Assembly: GCA_964462595.1 (NCBI GenBank)
Contig: CAYWXM010000072.1
Location: forward strand, 7,915 to 71,914
Direction of reading: 5' to 3'
DNA from: SURF-21 sp964462595
Lineage (GTDB): Bacteria; Actinomycetota; Geothermincolia; Geothermincolales; RBG-13-55-18
Length of the DNA: 64,000 nt
In this document: in pieces, positions 1 through 7,690 of the stretch
Layout of the letters: every line of letters begins with the position of its first letter
Position numbering within the stretch: the stretch's first letter is position 1
Notes under the pieces: generated by a model
What the model saw: only the letters and a program-made list of their open reading frames with translations
The model's database searches: none
Told to the model about the DNA's origin: nothing
Made by a program: the position numbers and the translations under genes

Positions 1-437
1 TTGATCCCCCTCATGGCGTACACTTCGCCTTCTCTTACCGCCGTGGCGATCATGCGCGAGGGGTCACCTCCGCTCCCCGGCTCCGATATGGCTGCCGCCC
101 CGATGAGTTCTCCGTTGCAGAGCGGGGGCAGGAACCGCTCCTTCAGGTCCCTAGAGCCGAAGACCTGCAGGGGGTAGGCGCAGAGCATGACGTGGTCCAC
201 CAGACTCAAGGTAAGGCCCAGATCCAGGCCTTCACCGGCCAGCAAGGCCGCGCTCTCTGCGAATTCCCCTATCTCTCTTCCGCCGCCCCCGTATTCCCTG
301 TCGATGATCATGCCGGCAAGCCCCATCTCGGCCATCTCTTTCCACAGGGAACGGTCGAAACCCCCTTCAACGCCCCTTTCGCCACGGGTGGAGAACACAT
401 CGCTGCGCGCGAAGGTCCGCAGCTCCTTGGCGTTCAT
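1..437 (-). CDS. Acyl-CoA dehydrogenase, N-terminal part (runs off the window)
   Basis: About 145 N-terminal codons of an acyl-CoA dehydrogenase; the rest lies beyond base 1. The ATG at 437 follows an AGAGGTGG ribosome site. The translation begins MNAKELRTFAR and continues through the family's N-terminal helical domain, with a MAEMGLAGM...EYGGGG stretch and the substrate/FAD-loop motif AAISEPGSGGDPSRM near the cut edge. The family oxidises acyl-CoA to trans-2-enoyl-CoA with FAD and passes electrons to ETF. It is the most distal visible gene of the minus-strand beta-oxidation run starting near 8575. The catalytic base and substrate class cannot be judged because the C-terminal half is missing. 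Confidence 0.85.
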   Translation of the reverse strand, partial: MNAKELRTFARSDVFSTRGERGVEGGFDRSLWKEMAEMGLAGMIIDREYGGGGREIGEFAESAALLAGEGLDLGLTLSLVDHVMLCAYPLQVFGSRDLKERFLPPLCNGELIGAAAISEPGSGGDPSRMIATAVREGEVYAMRGI

Positions 438-571
438 GACCACCCACCTCTCGCGTATTCCCTCCGTACGTCTTCAGGGGATCGATCCCCACCTCATCTA
501 ATAATAGCTTCCGCGCCGAATCCCCCGCAAACCGGGCGGGGATGATATCCTTGCTTAAATCATGGGGTCGG

Positions 572-2056
572 TCATGCGCGGATGGCATCGTTGAGGTACT
601 CGGTGTATTTGATAAGCTCACCCATGGAGCCGAACTCCCTGCTGGCGAAGCAGAACTCCTCAGACCACTGGTTGAGGCGCATGGACTCCCTCTCCTCCTC
701 CGGGAAGGTGCGCAGAAAGGTCTGGTAGAGTTCGGTGCCGCGGAAGACCACCAGGGGGAAGAAGGTGGCCTCCCTGATGCCCTCCGCGCGTAGGGTCTCC
801 ACCGTGCGCTCGAGGGAGGCGCGGCTCTCGCCCGGCAGCCCGGCGATGAAGGTGAGTATGGGATTGAGCCCGTGTGAGCGTGCCGCCCGCACCGCACCCA
901 GGATCTCCTCTCGAGTGGTCCTCTTCTTCACCACCTCGCTCAGGATGCGGTCGTCGAACGATTCCGCGCCTATGGCCACGCTGTCGAAATTGCTGTCCCG
1001 CAACCCCTCGAGAACTTCCCGGGTCAGCGAGTCCGCCCGCGTCTGGATGTGGTAAGTGTAAGGCACCTCCCTGACCGTCGCGAAGAGCTCCCTGAGGCGG
1101 CGCCGGTTGAGGGCGAAGGTGGCATCACCGAAATAGAAGGACCTGTCACCCTCGGTGAAGTTCTCCCAGCAGTATTCGAGCACCTCGCGCACGTAAGCGG
1201 GTGAATGAAAACGCGTCTTCCTCTTCCACACCGCGGGGTCGAGGCAGAAAGTGCATTCCTCGGGACAGCCGCGCGAGGTGAGGAAGCCTCCTCCGGGGAT
1301 GTAATCATCCAGGGGGTTGAGGGCCTTGAGAAGGCGGTGGCGCTCCCTGATCCTGAACTCCTCCGCCACGGTATAGATGTGGGGAAAGCGGTCGAGTTCG
1401 CGCTCCCTTTCCCGGTCGGGGTTATCGACCACCCTGCCGCCGCCGTCACGCCAGGTGAGGCCGGGGATGGCCGAGAAATCGCGCTCCCTCCGCTCCAGGG
1501 CTCGCAGCAGCTCCAGGGCCGTCCATTCCCCCTCCCCGCGCACCACGAAGTCCGCCGCCCCGTCGGCCATGATCTCATGCGGGTGGAGGGTGGAATACAC
1601 TCCCCCCGCCACCAGTTTGACCCCGGGCGCCATCTCCTTGATGCGGCGCAGCAACTGCCTGGCGTGCAGGGCCACGTAATAGATGGAGATGGGGAAGAGC
1701 ACCACGTCCGGCTGGGATCTCGCGAGCGAGCTCTCCAGGTTCTCCCGCATGAGGCGCAGCGCATCCTCCCCGCCTATGGGGGCGCTGGATGCGGCATCGT
1801 CGGCGAGCCCCTGCTGCTTTTCCTTGTACCACTCCTCGCCCGGGAACACGTCCGCCATGAGGTTGATGACCTCCAGGGCCACCTTCTGCCCTTTCAGGAA
1901 CGCGGCTACGTACATGGCGCCGTATTCCGGCACCAGCAGGGCCTTGTTGCGGACAGCCCAGTAACGCACCTGCCACAAGGGGAAGGGTTTGGTCTCCATG
2001 AGGCCAAAGCCCCAGGCATCGGAGATCACAGTCGCCTTTATCGAACTACCAGCCAT
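572..2056 (-). CDS. B12-binding domain / radical SAM protein
   Basis: A 494-residue protein with class-B radical SAM architecture. The N-terminal half looks like a cobalamin-binding fold (an LVPEYGAMYVAAFLKGQ stretch, then PDVVLFPISIYYVALHARQL and LVAGGVYSTLHPHEI). The radical SAM core follows, with the cluster motif C-x3-C-x2-C in SRGCPEECTFC near residue 265. I see no DxHxxG lower-ligand motif, which is common in this class. Members do B12-assisted methylations, ring rearrangements or similar chemistry; the substrate here is unknown. It lies 29 bp downstream of a CrtI-like flavoprotein gene in a beta-oxidation operon, which suggests lipid or isoprenoid modification (inference). The start at 2056 has only a weak upstream AGGGG, so a slightly later start is possible. 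Confidence 0.8.
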   Translation of the reverse strand: MAGSSIKATVISDAWGFGLMETKPFPLWQVRYWAVRNKALLVPEYGAMYVAAFLKGQKVALEVINLMADVFPGEEWYKEKQQGLADDAASSAPIGGEDALRLMRENLESSLARSQPDVVLFPISIYYVALHARQLLRRIKEMAPGVKLVAGGVYSTLHPHEIMADGAADFVVRGEGEWTALELLRALERRERDFSAIPGLTWRDGGGRVVDNPDRERERELDRFPHIYTVAEEFRIRERHRLLKALNPLDDYIPGGGFLTSRGCPEECTFCLDPAVWKRKTRFHSPAYVREVLEYCWENFTEGDRSFYFGDATFALNRRRLRELFATVREVPYTYHIQTRADSLTREVLEGLRDSNFDSVAIGAESFDDRILSEVVKKRTTREEILGAVRAARSHGLNPILTFIAGLPGESRASLERTVETLRAEGIREATFFPLVVFRGTELYQTFLRTFPEEERESMRLNQWSEEFCFASREFGSMGELIKYTEYLNDAIRA

Positions 2057-2085
2057 TTATCAGCGCCCCTGCCTTTCCTGCCCCG

Positions 2086-3459
2086 TCAACCCAGTATTCG
2101 CTCGACGCAGAGGATGGCGGAGCGGGAAGCGCCCTCGATAGCCAGACCCCGCCCCAGGTAAGTATCGCCCGCGAAGAAAAGTCCGTCCACCGCAGGTGCC
2201 TGCACGTCGGGCTTGAAGTCCCCGGTGAGGCCGGGTTTGCGGGCCAGCCCGTCGCAGCCGGCGGTGAAGTACGGCAGCGCGAACTCCACCTCTTCTTCCG
2301 TGAGGGAATACAGCTCCTTGACGTCCTCCCAGTGCTGCTCCATGAGGCGCCCCAGGTTGAACTTGTCCTCCACTTCCCGGGGCTCCGCCACGTTGTCGGT
2401 GACCAGGAGGTAGCGGTCTTCGGGAGCCACCCCGGGGTCGAAAGCGGTAGGGGTGAAGGCCTGCAGCGGCAGTCCCGTGCGAGGTGACTTGAGGACGGAC
2501 ATGAACACCTGGCGCTCGTAGAGGGGACGCCGCGTGGCGATGATGTATCCGAGCAGGCCGGTCCTCTCGCCGCGGATATCCTCGATACGCTTCAGCCACC
2601 AGCCCGGCAGGGGAGAATAGCGGCGGTCGAAATCCAGCACCTTGTCCAGGTGCCAGATGGGAAGGGCCAGGACCACCAGCGGCGCCGTGACCAGGTCGGT
2701 GGAGATATAGCGCCATTCCCTGGCGATGGGGTTGGCGCCCTTGCGGGCCACCCTTACCCCCACGGCACGGTTGCCCTCGAAGACCACCTGTTCAACCCTC
2801 GCGCCCAGCTCCAGCTTTCCACCCAGATCCTCGAAAGCCTCCACCAGCGGGCCTATGATCCCCCACATCCCGCCGCGCGGATAGGCCGCGATGAGCACCG
2901 CCTTGCCTTTAATAAGCGCCTCGCGGGCGATGTACAGGCATTCTCCGGCGGACTGCTCCCTCACGTCGGGTATGGTGGTCATGATCATGCTCATGTTCTC
3001 CCATACCTCTCGCAGGTTACCGGACATGTTGTTCCTGTCCAGCCATTCCCCGAAGGAGCGGTTGTCCCATGCTTTGAAATCGGGCTCGTCCATGAGCGCT
3101 ATGCCCTTCATAACCTCGATGAAGCTGGCCTTTTCCTCGTCCGTGAGCTGGATGAACGTCTGCATGTCGTGCCAGGCGCCATCCTCGTAGAGATCGAGGG
3201 TGACCGAGAAGCCGGCCCACTCGAACTCCTTACCCACGCGCGCCCCCAGCTCGTGGCAGTAGCCTTTCTTTCCCATCTCTATCATGTGCAGCCCGATATC
3301 CGCCCGGTACCCTCCCGGGAGGCCGTAAGACTGCATGCGCCCTCCCGCCTTGGGATACATCTCCAGGAGAAGGGTCTTTTTCCCCGCCTGCTGCAGCTGC
3401 GAGGCCACGCCCAGCCCGGCAATGCCCGCTCCCACCACTATCGCGTCGTAGTCGCTCAT
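2086..3459 (-). CDS. CrtI/RetSat-like FAD-dependent oxidoreductase
   Basis: A 457-residue flavoprotein of the NAD(P)-binding, amine-oxidase/phytoene-desaturase superfamily. The N terminus has the dinucleotide-binding motif VVGAGIAGLG (GxGxxG) followed by an acidic end of strand 2 (LLLEMYPKAGGRM). The C terminus has the typical FAD-closing segment GLFFAGDTYLGRGLAIEGA. Related enzymes desaturate, saturate or isomerise isoprenoid or other hydrophobic substrates; the reaction here cannot be assigned. A GGGAGG ribosome site precedes the ATG. It is a standalone relative of the N-terminal half of the fusion protein at 54055-56691: both begin MSDYDA followed by the same Rossmann motif. It sits between the MoaD-like gene and the radical SAM gene. 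Confidence 0.8.
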   Translation of the reverse strand: MSDYDAIVVGAGIAGLGVASQLQQAGKKTLLLEMYPKAGGRMQSYGLPGGYRADIGLHMIEMGKKGYCHELGARVGKEFEWAGFSVTLDLYEDGAWHDMQTFIQLTDEEKASFIEVMKGIALMDEPDFKAWDNRSFGEWLDRNNMSGNLREVWENMSMIMTTIPDVREQSAGECLYIAREALIKGKAVLIAAYPRGGMWGIIGPLVEAFEDLGGKLELGARVEQVVFEGNRAVGVRVARKGANPIAREWRYISTDLVTAPLVVLALPIWHLDKVLDFDRRYSPLPGWWLKRIEDIRGERTGLLGYIIATRRPLYERQVFMSVLKSPRTGLPLQAFTPTAFDPGVAPEDRYLLVTDNVAEPREVEDKFNLGRLMEQHWEDVKELYSLTEEEVEFALPYFTAGCDGLARKPGLTGDFKPDVQAPAVDGLFFAGDTYLGRGLAIEGASRSAILCVERILG

Positions 3460-3620
3460 CCTGCCTCCCGTATCTCTACCCCCCCATGGACGTCAAAATC
3501 ATCGCCGCCGCCTGCCCGCGCGGGCTCAGTGCGTAAAGGTCGGGCAGGACTTAGCAAGTCCACTTTCCTCCACGCCGTTTAGCTATCCCCCCGCCACGTG
3601 GAGAGCACGGGCACCTCGCA

Positions 3621-3765
3621 CCCGTCCCGCAGCGGTTCCTCTTCGTCCGCGAAAGGGTCTCCCGGCGGCAGCCTTGTGCGTCTCTAACCGCCCGCCATGC
3701 GGGAGAGGACGTACACCTCGTCCCCGTCCCGCAGCGGTTCCTCTTCGTCCGCGAAAGGGTCTCCC
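3621..3765. repeat. 43 bp direct repeat spanning the 3' end of the MoaD-like gene
   Basis: Bases 3621-3663 and 3723-3765 carry the same 43 bp sequence, offset by 102 bp (34 codons, in frame). The second copy encodes the C-terminal FADEEEPLRDGDE of the MoaD-like protein. The first lies after its stop codon and encodes the same residues followed by a tail without Gly-Gly. It looks like a duplicated, non-coding remnant of the gene's 3' end. Confidence 0.85.
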
Positions 3766-3962
3766 TTGCGGCCCACCTTGATCATGGGGTGAAAGCGCTC
3801 CTTGCGGACGTCCCACATGTTCCCGGGCAGACGCGGCGCGAACTCCCTTCCGATCTGCAGGAGAAGGTCGCTTACCCTCGAGCCCTCGGGCAGCTCGAAA
3901 TCCATCTCTTTCACCCCGGCATGATGCCTGACTATGCCGGTAAAGCGCACCTTGACCCGCAT
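3684..3962 (-). CDS. MoaD/ThiS-family ubiquitin-like sulfur-carrier protein
   Basis: A 92-residue beta-grasp protein ending in Gly-Gly (SRMAGG), the C-terminal tail that MoaD/ThiS-family carriers use for adenylation and thiocarboxylation. The start MRVKVRFTGIVRHHAG and the ELPEGSRVSDLL segment match the MoaD pattern. The ATG lies 9 bp after the acyl-CoA dehydrogenase stop and has a GAGGGAG ribosome site, so the two genes are almost certainly co-transcribed. I see no MoaE, MoeB or tungsten/molybdenum enzyme beside it, so molybdopterin synthesis is not established. It could be a sulfur carrier for another pathway or a partner of the adjacent redox enzymes (inference). A 43 bp copy of its 3' end lies just downstream. 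Confidence 0.75.
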   Translation of the reverse strand: MRVKVRFTGIVRHHAGVKEMDFELPEGSRVSDLLLQIGREFAPRLPGNMWDVRKERFHPMIKVGRKGDPFADEEEPLRDGDEVYVLSRMAGG

Positions 3963-3971
3963 CTCTCCCTC

Positions 3972-5126
3972 TTAGAACTTGCCAAAGAGCAGGCGGCTGA
4001 TGATCAGCTTCTGGATCTCGGAGGTTCCGGCGCCGATGGTGCCGAGCTTGGCGTCGCGCAGAGTGCGCTCCACCGGGTACTCGCGGATGTAGCCGTAGCC
4101 GCCGAAGATCTGCACCGCATCGTTGGCCACCCTGACGGAATTCTCGGTTACGCTCAGCTTGCACACGCAGGCTTCCATCATCGCCGGGATGCCCTGGTCC
4201 TTCATCCACGCTACCTTGTAGACGAGAAGGCGCGAGGCATCCAGCAGGCACTTCATCTCCGCTATCTTGAAGGCCACGGCCTGGAACTTGCCGATGGGCC
4301 GTCCGAACTGCTTCCTCTCCTTTGCATACTCGATGCAGCGGTTGATGTTGACCTCCATGCTGCCTACCGCCGGCGCCACCATGATGGCGCGCTCCCACTC
4401 CAGCGTGGCCTTGCCCACACCGTAAAAGCCGTCTCCCTCAGCCCCGAGCAGGTTCTCGGCCGGCACCCTGCAGTCGCTGAAAGCCAGCTCCCCCGTAGGA
4501 GAAGTGCGGTTTCCCATCTTGTCGAGTTCGCGGCTGACCTCGAAACCCGGGGACTTCCTTTCCACGATAAAAGTGCTGATCCCCAGGGCGCCCTTCTCCT
4601 TGTCGGTCGAGGCCACCACGATGCACAGGTCGCAGATGGGGCCGTTGGTGATGAACATCTTCGAGCCGTTGAGTACGTAGTCGTCGCCGTCACGCACGGC
4701 CGTGGTCTTTACGGAAGCGGCGTCGGAACCCGCGTCCGGCTCGGTCAGTCCCAGGGAGCTTATCGTCTCGCCCGAGCATATGCCGGGTAGATACTTCTTC
4801 CGCTGCTCCTCCGTGCCCATGATCCAGATGGGGACGCCGCCTATGATGCTATGGGCGCCCCAGGAAAGCGCGACCCCCGCGTCCGCCCCTCCCGCGGCGA
4901 AAGCATCCATGGCGATGGCGGTATCCAGGGCTCCCGCATCGGAGCCGCCGTATTCCTCCGGGAAGGGCAGGCCCAGCAGCCCCATGTCGCCCATCTTCTT
5001 CCAGCCGTCCCAGAAGAACTCGCTCTTGCGATCGTAGTCCTCGGTGAAGGGCGCTATCTCTTTTTCCGCGAAGTCCTTCACTTCCTTGAAGAAGGCCTTC
5101 TGTTCCTGAGAGAGCTCAAAGTCCAT
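3972..5126 (-). CDS. Acyl-CoA dehydrogenase, isovaleryl/long-chain-type active site
   Basis: A full-length 384-residue acyl-CoA dehydrogenase, covering all three family domains. Motifs include LGLTEPDAGSDAAS near residue 128 and RKQFGRPIGKFQAV in the C-terminal helical domain. At the usual catalytic position (MCAD-type YEGT) it has IGAGTSEIQ, with Ala at residue 366. A Glu at 245 in LEWERAIM aligns with the alternative catalytic Glu of isovaleryl-CoA and long-chain acyl-CoA dehydrogenases. I therefore expect an active enzyme of the isovaleryl/long-chain type that transfers electrons to ETF. The GAGGAGG ribosome site before the ATG is clear. It is followed closely by the MoaD-like gene. Confidence 0.9.
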   Translation of the reverse strand: MDFELSQEQKAFFKEVKDFAEKEIAPFTEDYDRKSEFFWDGWKKMGDMGLLGLPFPEEYGGSDAGALDTAIAMDAFAAGGADAGVALSWGAHSIIGGVPIWIMGTEEQRKKYLPGICSGETISSLGLTEPDAGSDAASVKTTAVRDGDDYVLNGSKMFITNGPICDLCIVVASTDKEKGALGISTFIVERKSPGFEVSRELDKMGNRTSPTGELAFSDCRVPAENLLGAEGDGFYGVGKATLEWERAIMVAPAVGSMEVNINRCIEYAKERKQFGRPIGKFQAVAFKIAEMKCLLDASRLLVYKVAWMKDQGIPAMMEACVCKLSVTENSVRVANDAVQIFGGYGYIREYPVERTLRDAKLGTIGAGTSEIQKLIISRLLFGKF

Positions 5127-5264
5127 TTCCTACCTCCTCATGTCTTGTCCGATCCTCTGTCGAGAACCCTCCCTCTACTTCCCTGCCTCACTCCCGCCGC
5201 CGGATGGAAGGTGATCCTCCGCCCGGCAGGCGACGATCAATGCCCGATCTCCGCCTTCCCGCTT

Positions 5265-5685
5265 TCAGCGGCCCAGCAGAGCGCGGGACATGACTATCCT
5301 CTGGATCTGGTTGGTACCGTCCCAGATCTGGTTTATCTTGGCGTCGCGCATGTATTTCTCCACCGGGTAATCGCGCATGTAGCCGTTGCCGCCGAATACC
5401 TGGACCACGTCGGTGGTAACGCGCATGGCCGTGTCCGAGCAGAAGGTCTTGGCGTATGCCGCCTCCCTGGTGAAGGGCACCCCCTGCGTTTCCATCCATG
5501 CAGCCTTCGTGTACAGCAACCTGCCCGCCTCGATGTTCATGGCTATGTCCGCCATCATGAACTGGATGGCCTGGTTCTCCGCGATAGGCCTGCCGAACTG
5601 CACCCTCTGCCTCGCGTATTCGATGGCGGCCTCCAGGGCCGCACGCGAGATCCTTCTGCTCGTCACTCAACTCAAACGAGATCAC
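5265..5685 (-). pseudogene. Internally deleted acyl-CoA dehydrogenase
   Basis: A ribosome site (TGGAGG) and GTG at 5685 begin a typical acyl-CoA dehydrogenase N terminus, MISFELSDEQKDLA. After about a dozen codons the sequence jumps, in another frame, to the last roughly 130 residues of the same family: RAALEAAIEYARQRVQFGRP, GGNGYMRDYPVEKYMRDAK, then QIWDGTNQIQR and a stop at 5265. Roughly the middle 220-240 codons are gone and the two remnants are out of frame, so no working enzyme can be made. The catalytic loop has Asp (WDGT) where Glu is usual. It lies between two intact genes of the beta-oxidation run and looks like a decayed paralogue of the gene at 3972-5126. Confidence 0.8.
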
Positions 5686-5739
5686 TTTGATATACCTCCA
5701 TGAAACGCGATAAATACCTCTCGACCATAAGCGCGCCGC

Positions 5740-6522
5740 TCATCTGCCCCTGAAATCGGCCCTGCGCTTCTCTTTGAAGGCGGCCATGCCCTCCTTCTGA
5801 TCGTCGGTCGAGAAGAGCAACGAGAAGCATTTACGCTCGAAAGAGAGGCCGGAATAAAGGTCGGTATTGAGCCCGTCGTTCACGCATGCCTTGGCACAGG
5901 CCAGGGCTACGGCGCCGTTGCGGATACACCTCCGCGCCAGCTTTTTCGCCTCCTCCATGAGATCCGACACGGGCACCACCCTGTTCACCAGGCCCATTTC
6001 CCTGCATGCCTGGGCGTCGTAGAAATCACCGGTGAATATGAACTCCTTGGCCCGGTTCGGGCCCAGCAGGCGTGGAAGCCTCTGGGTGCCACCCGCGCCG
6101 GGGATTATGCCCAGGGTTATCTCGGGCATGCCGAAGACCGCCGTCTCCGAGGCCACGATCATGTCACACACCAGGGCGAGCTCCGTGCCTCCCCCAAGCG
6201 CGTAACCGCTGACCGCGGCGATAACCGGCTTGGGCATGCGCTCGATCTTGTCAATTCCGGAAAGATCGGCACCGTAGGCATAGAGCATATCGGGCGCGTA
6301 TTTGCCGGACATCTCCTTGATGTCGCCCCCGGCAGCGAAGTCCCCTTCCCCCCCGGTTATGATGACCGCCCTTACCTCATCGTCCCTGGCCAACATATCG
6401 GCGGCATCGCCCAGCTCGGCGATGAGCGCGAGGTTCAGGGCGTTTTTGGCTTCGGGGCGGTTGAGGCGCAGGATAGCTATCCCCTCCTCGTCCACCTCCA
6501 CGACCAGGTACTCGAACTCCAT
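5740..6522 (-). CDS. Enoyl-CoA hydratase (crotonase family)
   Basis: A 260-residue crotonase. I chose the ATG at 6522 because GAGGAGGAAGT precedes it and the crotonase fold begins there (MEFEYLVVEVDEEG); an upstream in-frame extension to 6624 looks non-coding. The oxyanion-hole segment is present, as are both catalytic glutamates expected of a hydratase: GGGTELALVCD (E144 equivalent) and GMPEITLGIIPGAGGTQR (E164 equivalent). It should hydrate trans-2-enoyl-CoA to 3-hydroxyacyl-CoA in beta-oxidation, between the acyl-CoA dehydrogenase and 3-hydroxyacyl-CoA dehydrogenase of the same operon. Confidence 0.9.
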   Translation of the reverse strand: MEFEYLVVEVDEEGIAILRLNRPEAKNALNLALIAELGDAADMLARDDEVRAVIITGGEGDFAAGGDIKEMSGKYAPDMLYAYGADLSGIDKIERMPKPVIAAVSGYALGGGTELALVCDMIVASETAVFGMPEITLGIIPGAGGTQRLPRLLGPNRAKEFIFTGDFYDAQACREMGLVNRVVPVSDLMEEAKKLARRCIRNGAVALACAKACVNDGLNTDLYSGLSFERKCFSLLFSTDDQKEGMAAFKEKRRADFRGR

Positions 6523-6757
6523 ACTTCCTCCTCGTTTACCTCGTCCCCTCCCAGGGTAGAAAGGCTTCCAGCGTCGGATGATACCAGCGAGTGGTTCGCT
6601 TCCGGTCATATCACCCAGCATCAAATCTCACGCAGCCTGCAACCTCGTGCGACACACGCGCAGGCCTCGCTCGCTTGTTTCCGTTACAAAGGCGCGGGAT
6701 AAGCAACCCGATATAGGGCATGGATCACAAGCAGCCGTTTCGCCGCCGCAACCCTTC

Positions 6758-7654
6758 TTATTCGAAAATATCTCCCACGTCGTCTTCCGCTTCCTGCGCC
6801 TCTCCCTCCATCTCGGCCTTATCCTCATCTACCTCCACCCGCTCCGTTTCCCGTGCCTTCTCCTCCCCCGTCCCGGGCGCCTCTCTCTCCTTGCCCGGCG
6901 CAGCAAAGCGCTTGAGTGCAGCGGTCGGTTCCCCGCTCGCAAAGCAGGTGGTGAAGCATTCCGTCTCGTATTCCATCCCGCGAGCCAGATCCATGTCCAG
7001 CGAGTGATTCAGACAACGTTTCGCCTGGTAGATAGCTATTCTTCCACCCATCTCCAGTTTCTCCGCCATCCCCTCGACCGCGGGCAGCAGCTCCTCCTCC
7101 GTGACGGCCTCGTTTACCAGCCCCCATTCAAATGCTTCCTTCGCTTCCAGGATCCTGCCGGTAAAGACCATGTCCCTCGCCCGCCGCAGGCCGACCAGGC
7201 GTGCAAGCCTCTGGGTGCCTCCTCCGCAGGGGATCATCCCCAGCCTGGCCTCCGGGAAGGCAAAGCGCGCCGCGGTGGACGCCAGCACGAGGTCACAAGC
7301 CAGGCAGATCTCCAGGCCGACGCCCATGGCCACGCCGTTGACCGCGGCTATCGTAGGCAGCGAGAAATCGGCGATGCGGTTGGTCAACATCTGGATCTCC
7401 CGGGATCGCCGTCGGGCGGCGAGGGGATTCGCCTGCTCCAGGCCCGCCATGTCCATGCCCGCGCAGAACGCCTCTCCCTTCCCGGTGAATACCAGGGCCC
7501 TTATCCCGGGGTCAGCCTCCACCCGTGCCAGCTGAGCCCATATGGCACGCATGGACCGTGGCGAGAGAGCGTTCATCCGCTCGGGGCGGGAGAAATAGAT
7601 CCATCCCGCCGTTTTCTTTTTCTCGAAAGAGATGCCTTCGCTTTCCTCGACCAT
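6758..7654 (-). CDS. Enoyl-CoA hydratase/isomerase with acidic C-terminal tail
   Basis: A 298-residue crotonase. The core keeps both hydratase glutamates (GVGLEICLACD and FPEARLGMIPCGGGTQR) and an oxyanion-hole region FCAGMDMAGL. After the core, about 45 residues form a highly charged tail rich in Glu and Asp (from about GKEREAPG to EDDVGDIFE), not part of the usual 260-residue fold. The start at 7654 has AGAGGTGGG upstream. The stop is followed by a 235 bp gap before the next crotonase gene. It is probably a beta-oxidation hydratase; the tail may mediate an interaction, but its role is unknown. Confidence 0.88.
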   Translation of the reverse strand: MVEESEGISFEKKKTAGWIYFSRPERMNALSPRSMRAIWAQLARVEADPGIRALVFTGKGEAFCAGMDMAGLEQANPLAARRRSREIQMLTNRIADFSLPTIAAVNGVAMGVGLEICLACDLVLASTAARFAFPEARLGMIPCGGGTQRLARLVGLRRARDMVFTGRILEAKEAFEWGLVNEAVTEEELLPAVEGMAEKLEMGGRIAIYQAKRCLNHSLDMDLARGMEYETECFTTCFASGEPTAALKRFAAPGKEREAPGTGEEKARETERVEVDEDKAEMEGEAQEAEDDVGDIFE

Positions 7655-7690
7655 GGGCTGCCCACCTCTTCCCGCGTACGGGGACTTGGC

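Noticed and set aside
1205..2161. Long plus-strand open frame opposite the radical SAM gene
   Set aside because: Composition is antisense to a well-supported gene, with no ribosome site and no family resemblance.
3583..4398. Minus-strand frame with repeated PFRGRRGTAAGR
   Set aside because: It is another frame of the acyl-CoA dehydrogenase and MoaD-like genes; the repeat is only the 43 bp duplication read out of frame.
5740..6624. Longer start for the enoyl-CoA hydratase at 6624
   Set aside because: The extra 34 residues precede the fold and the ribosome site; the ATG at 6522 fits better.
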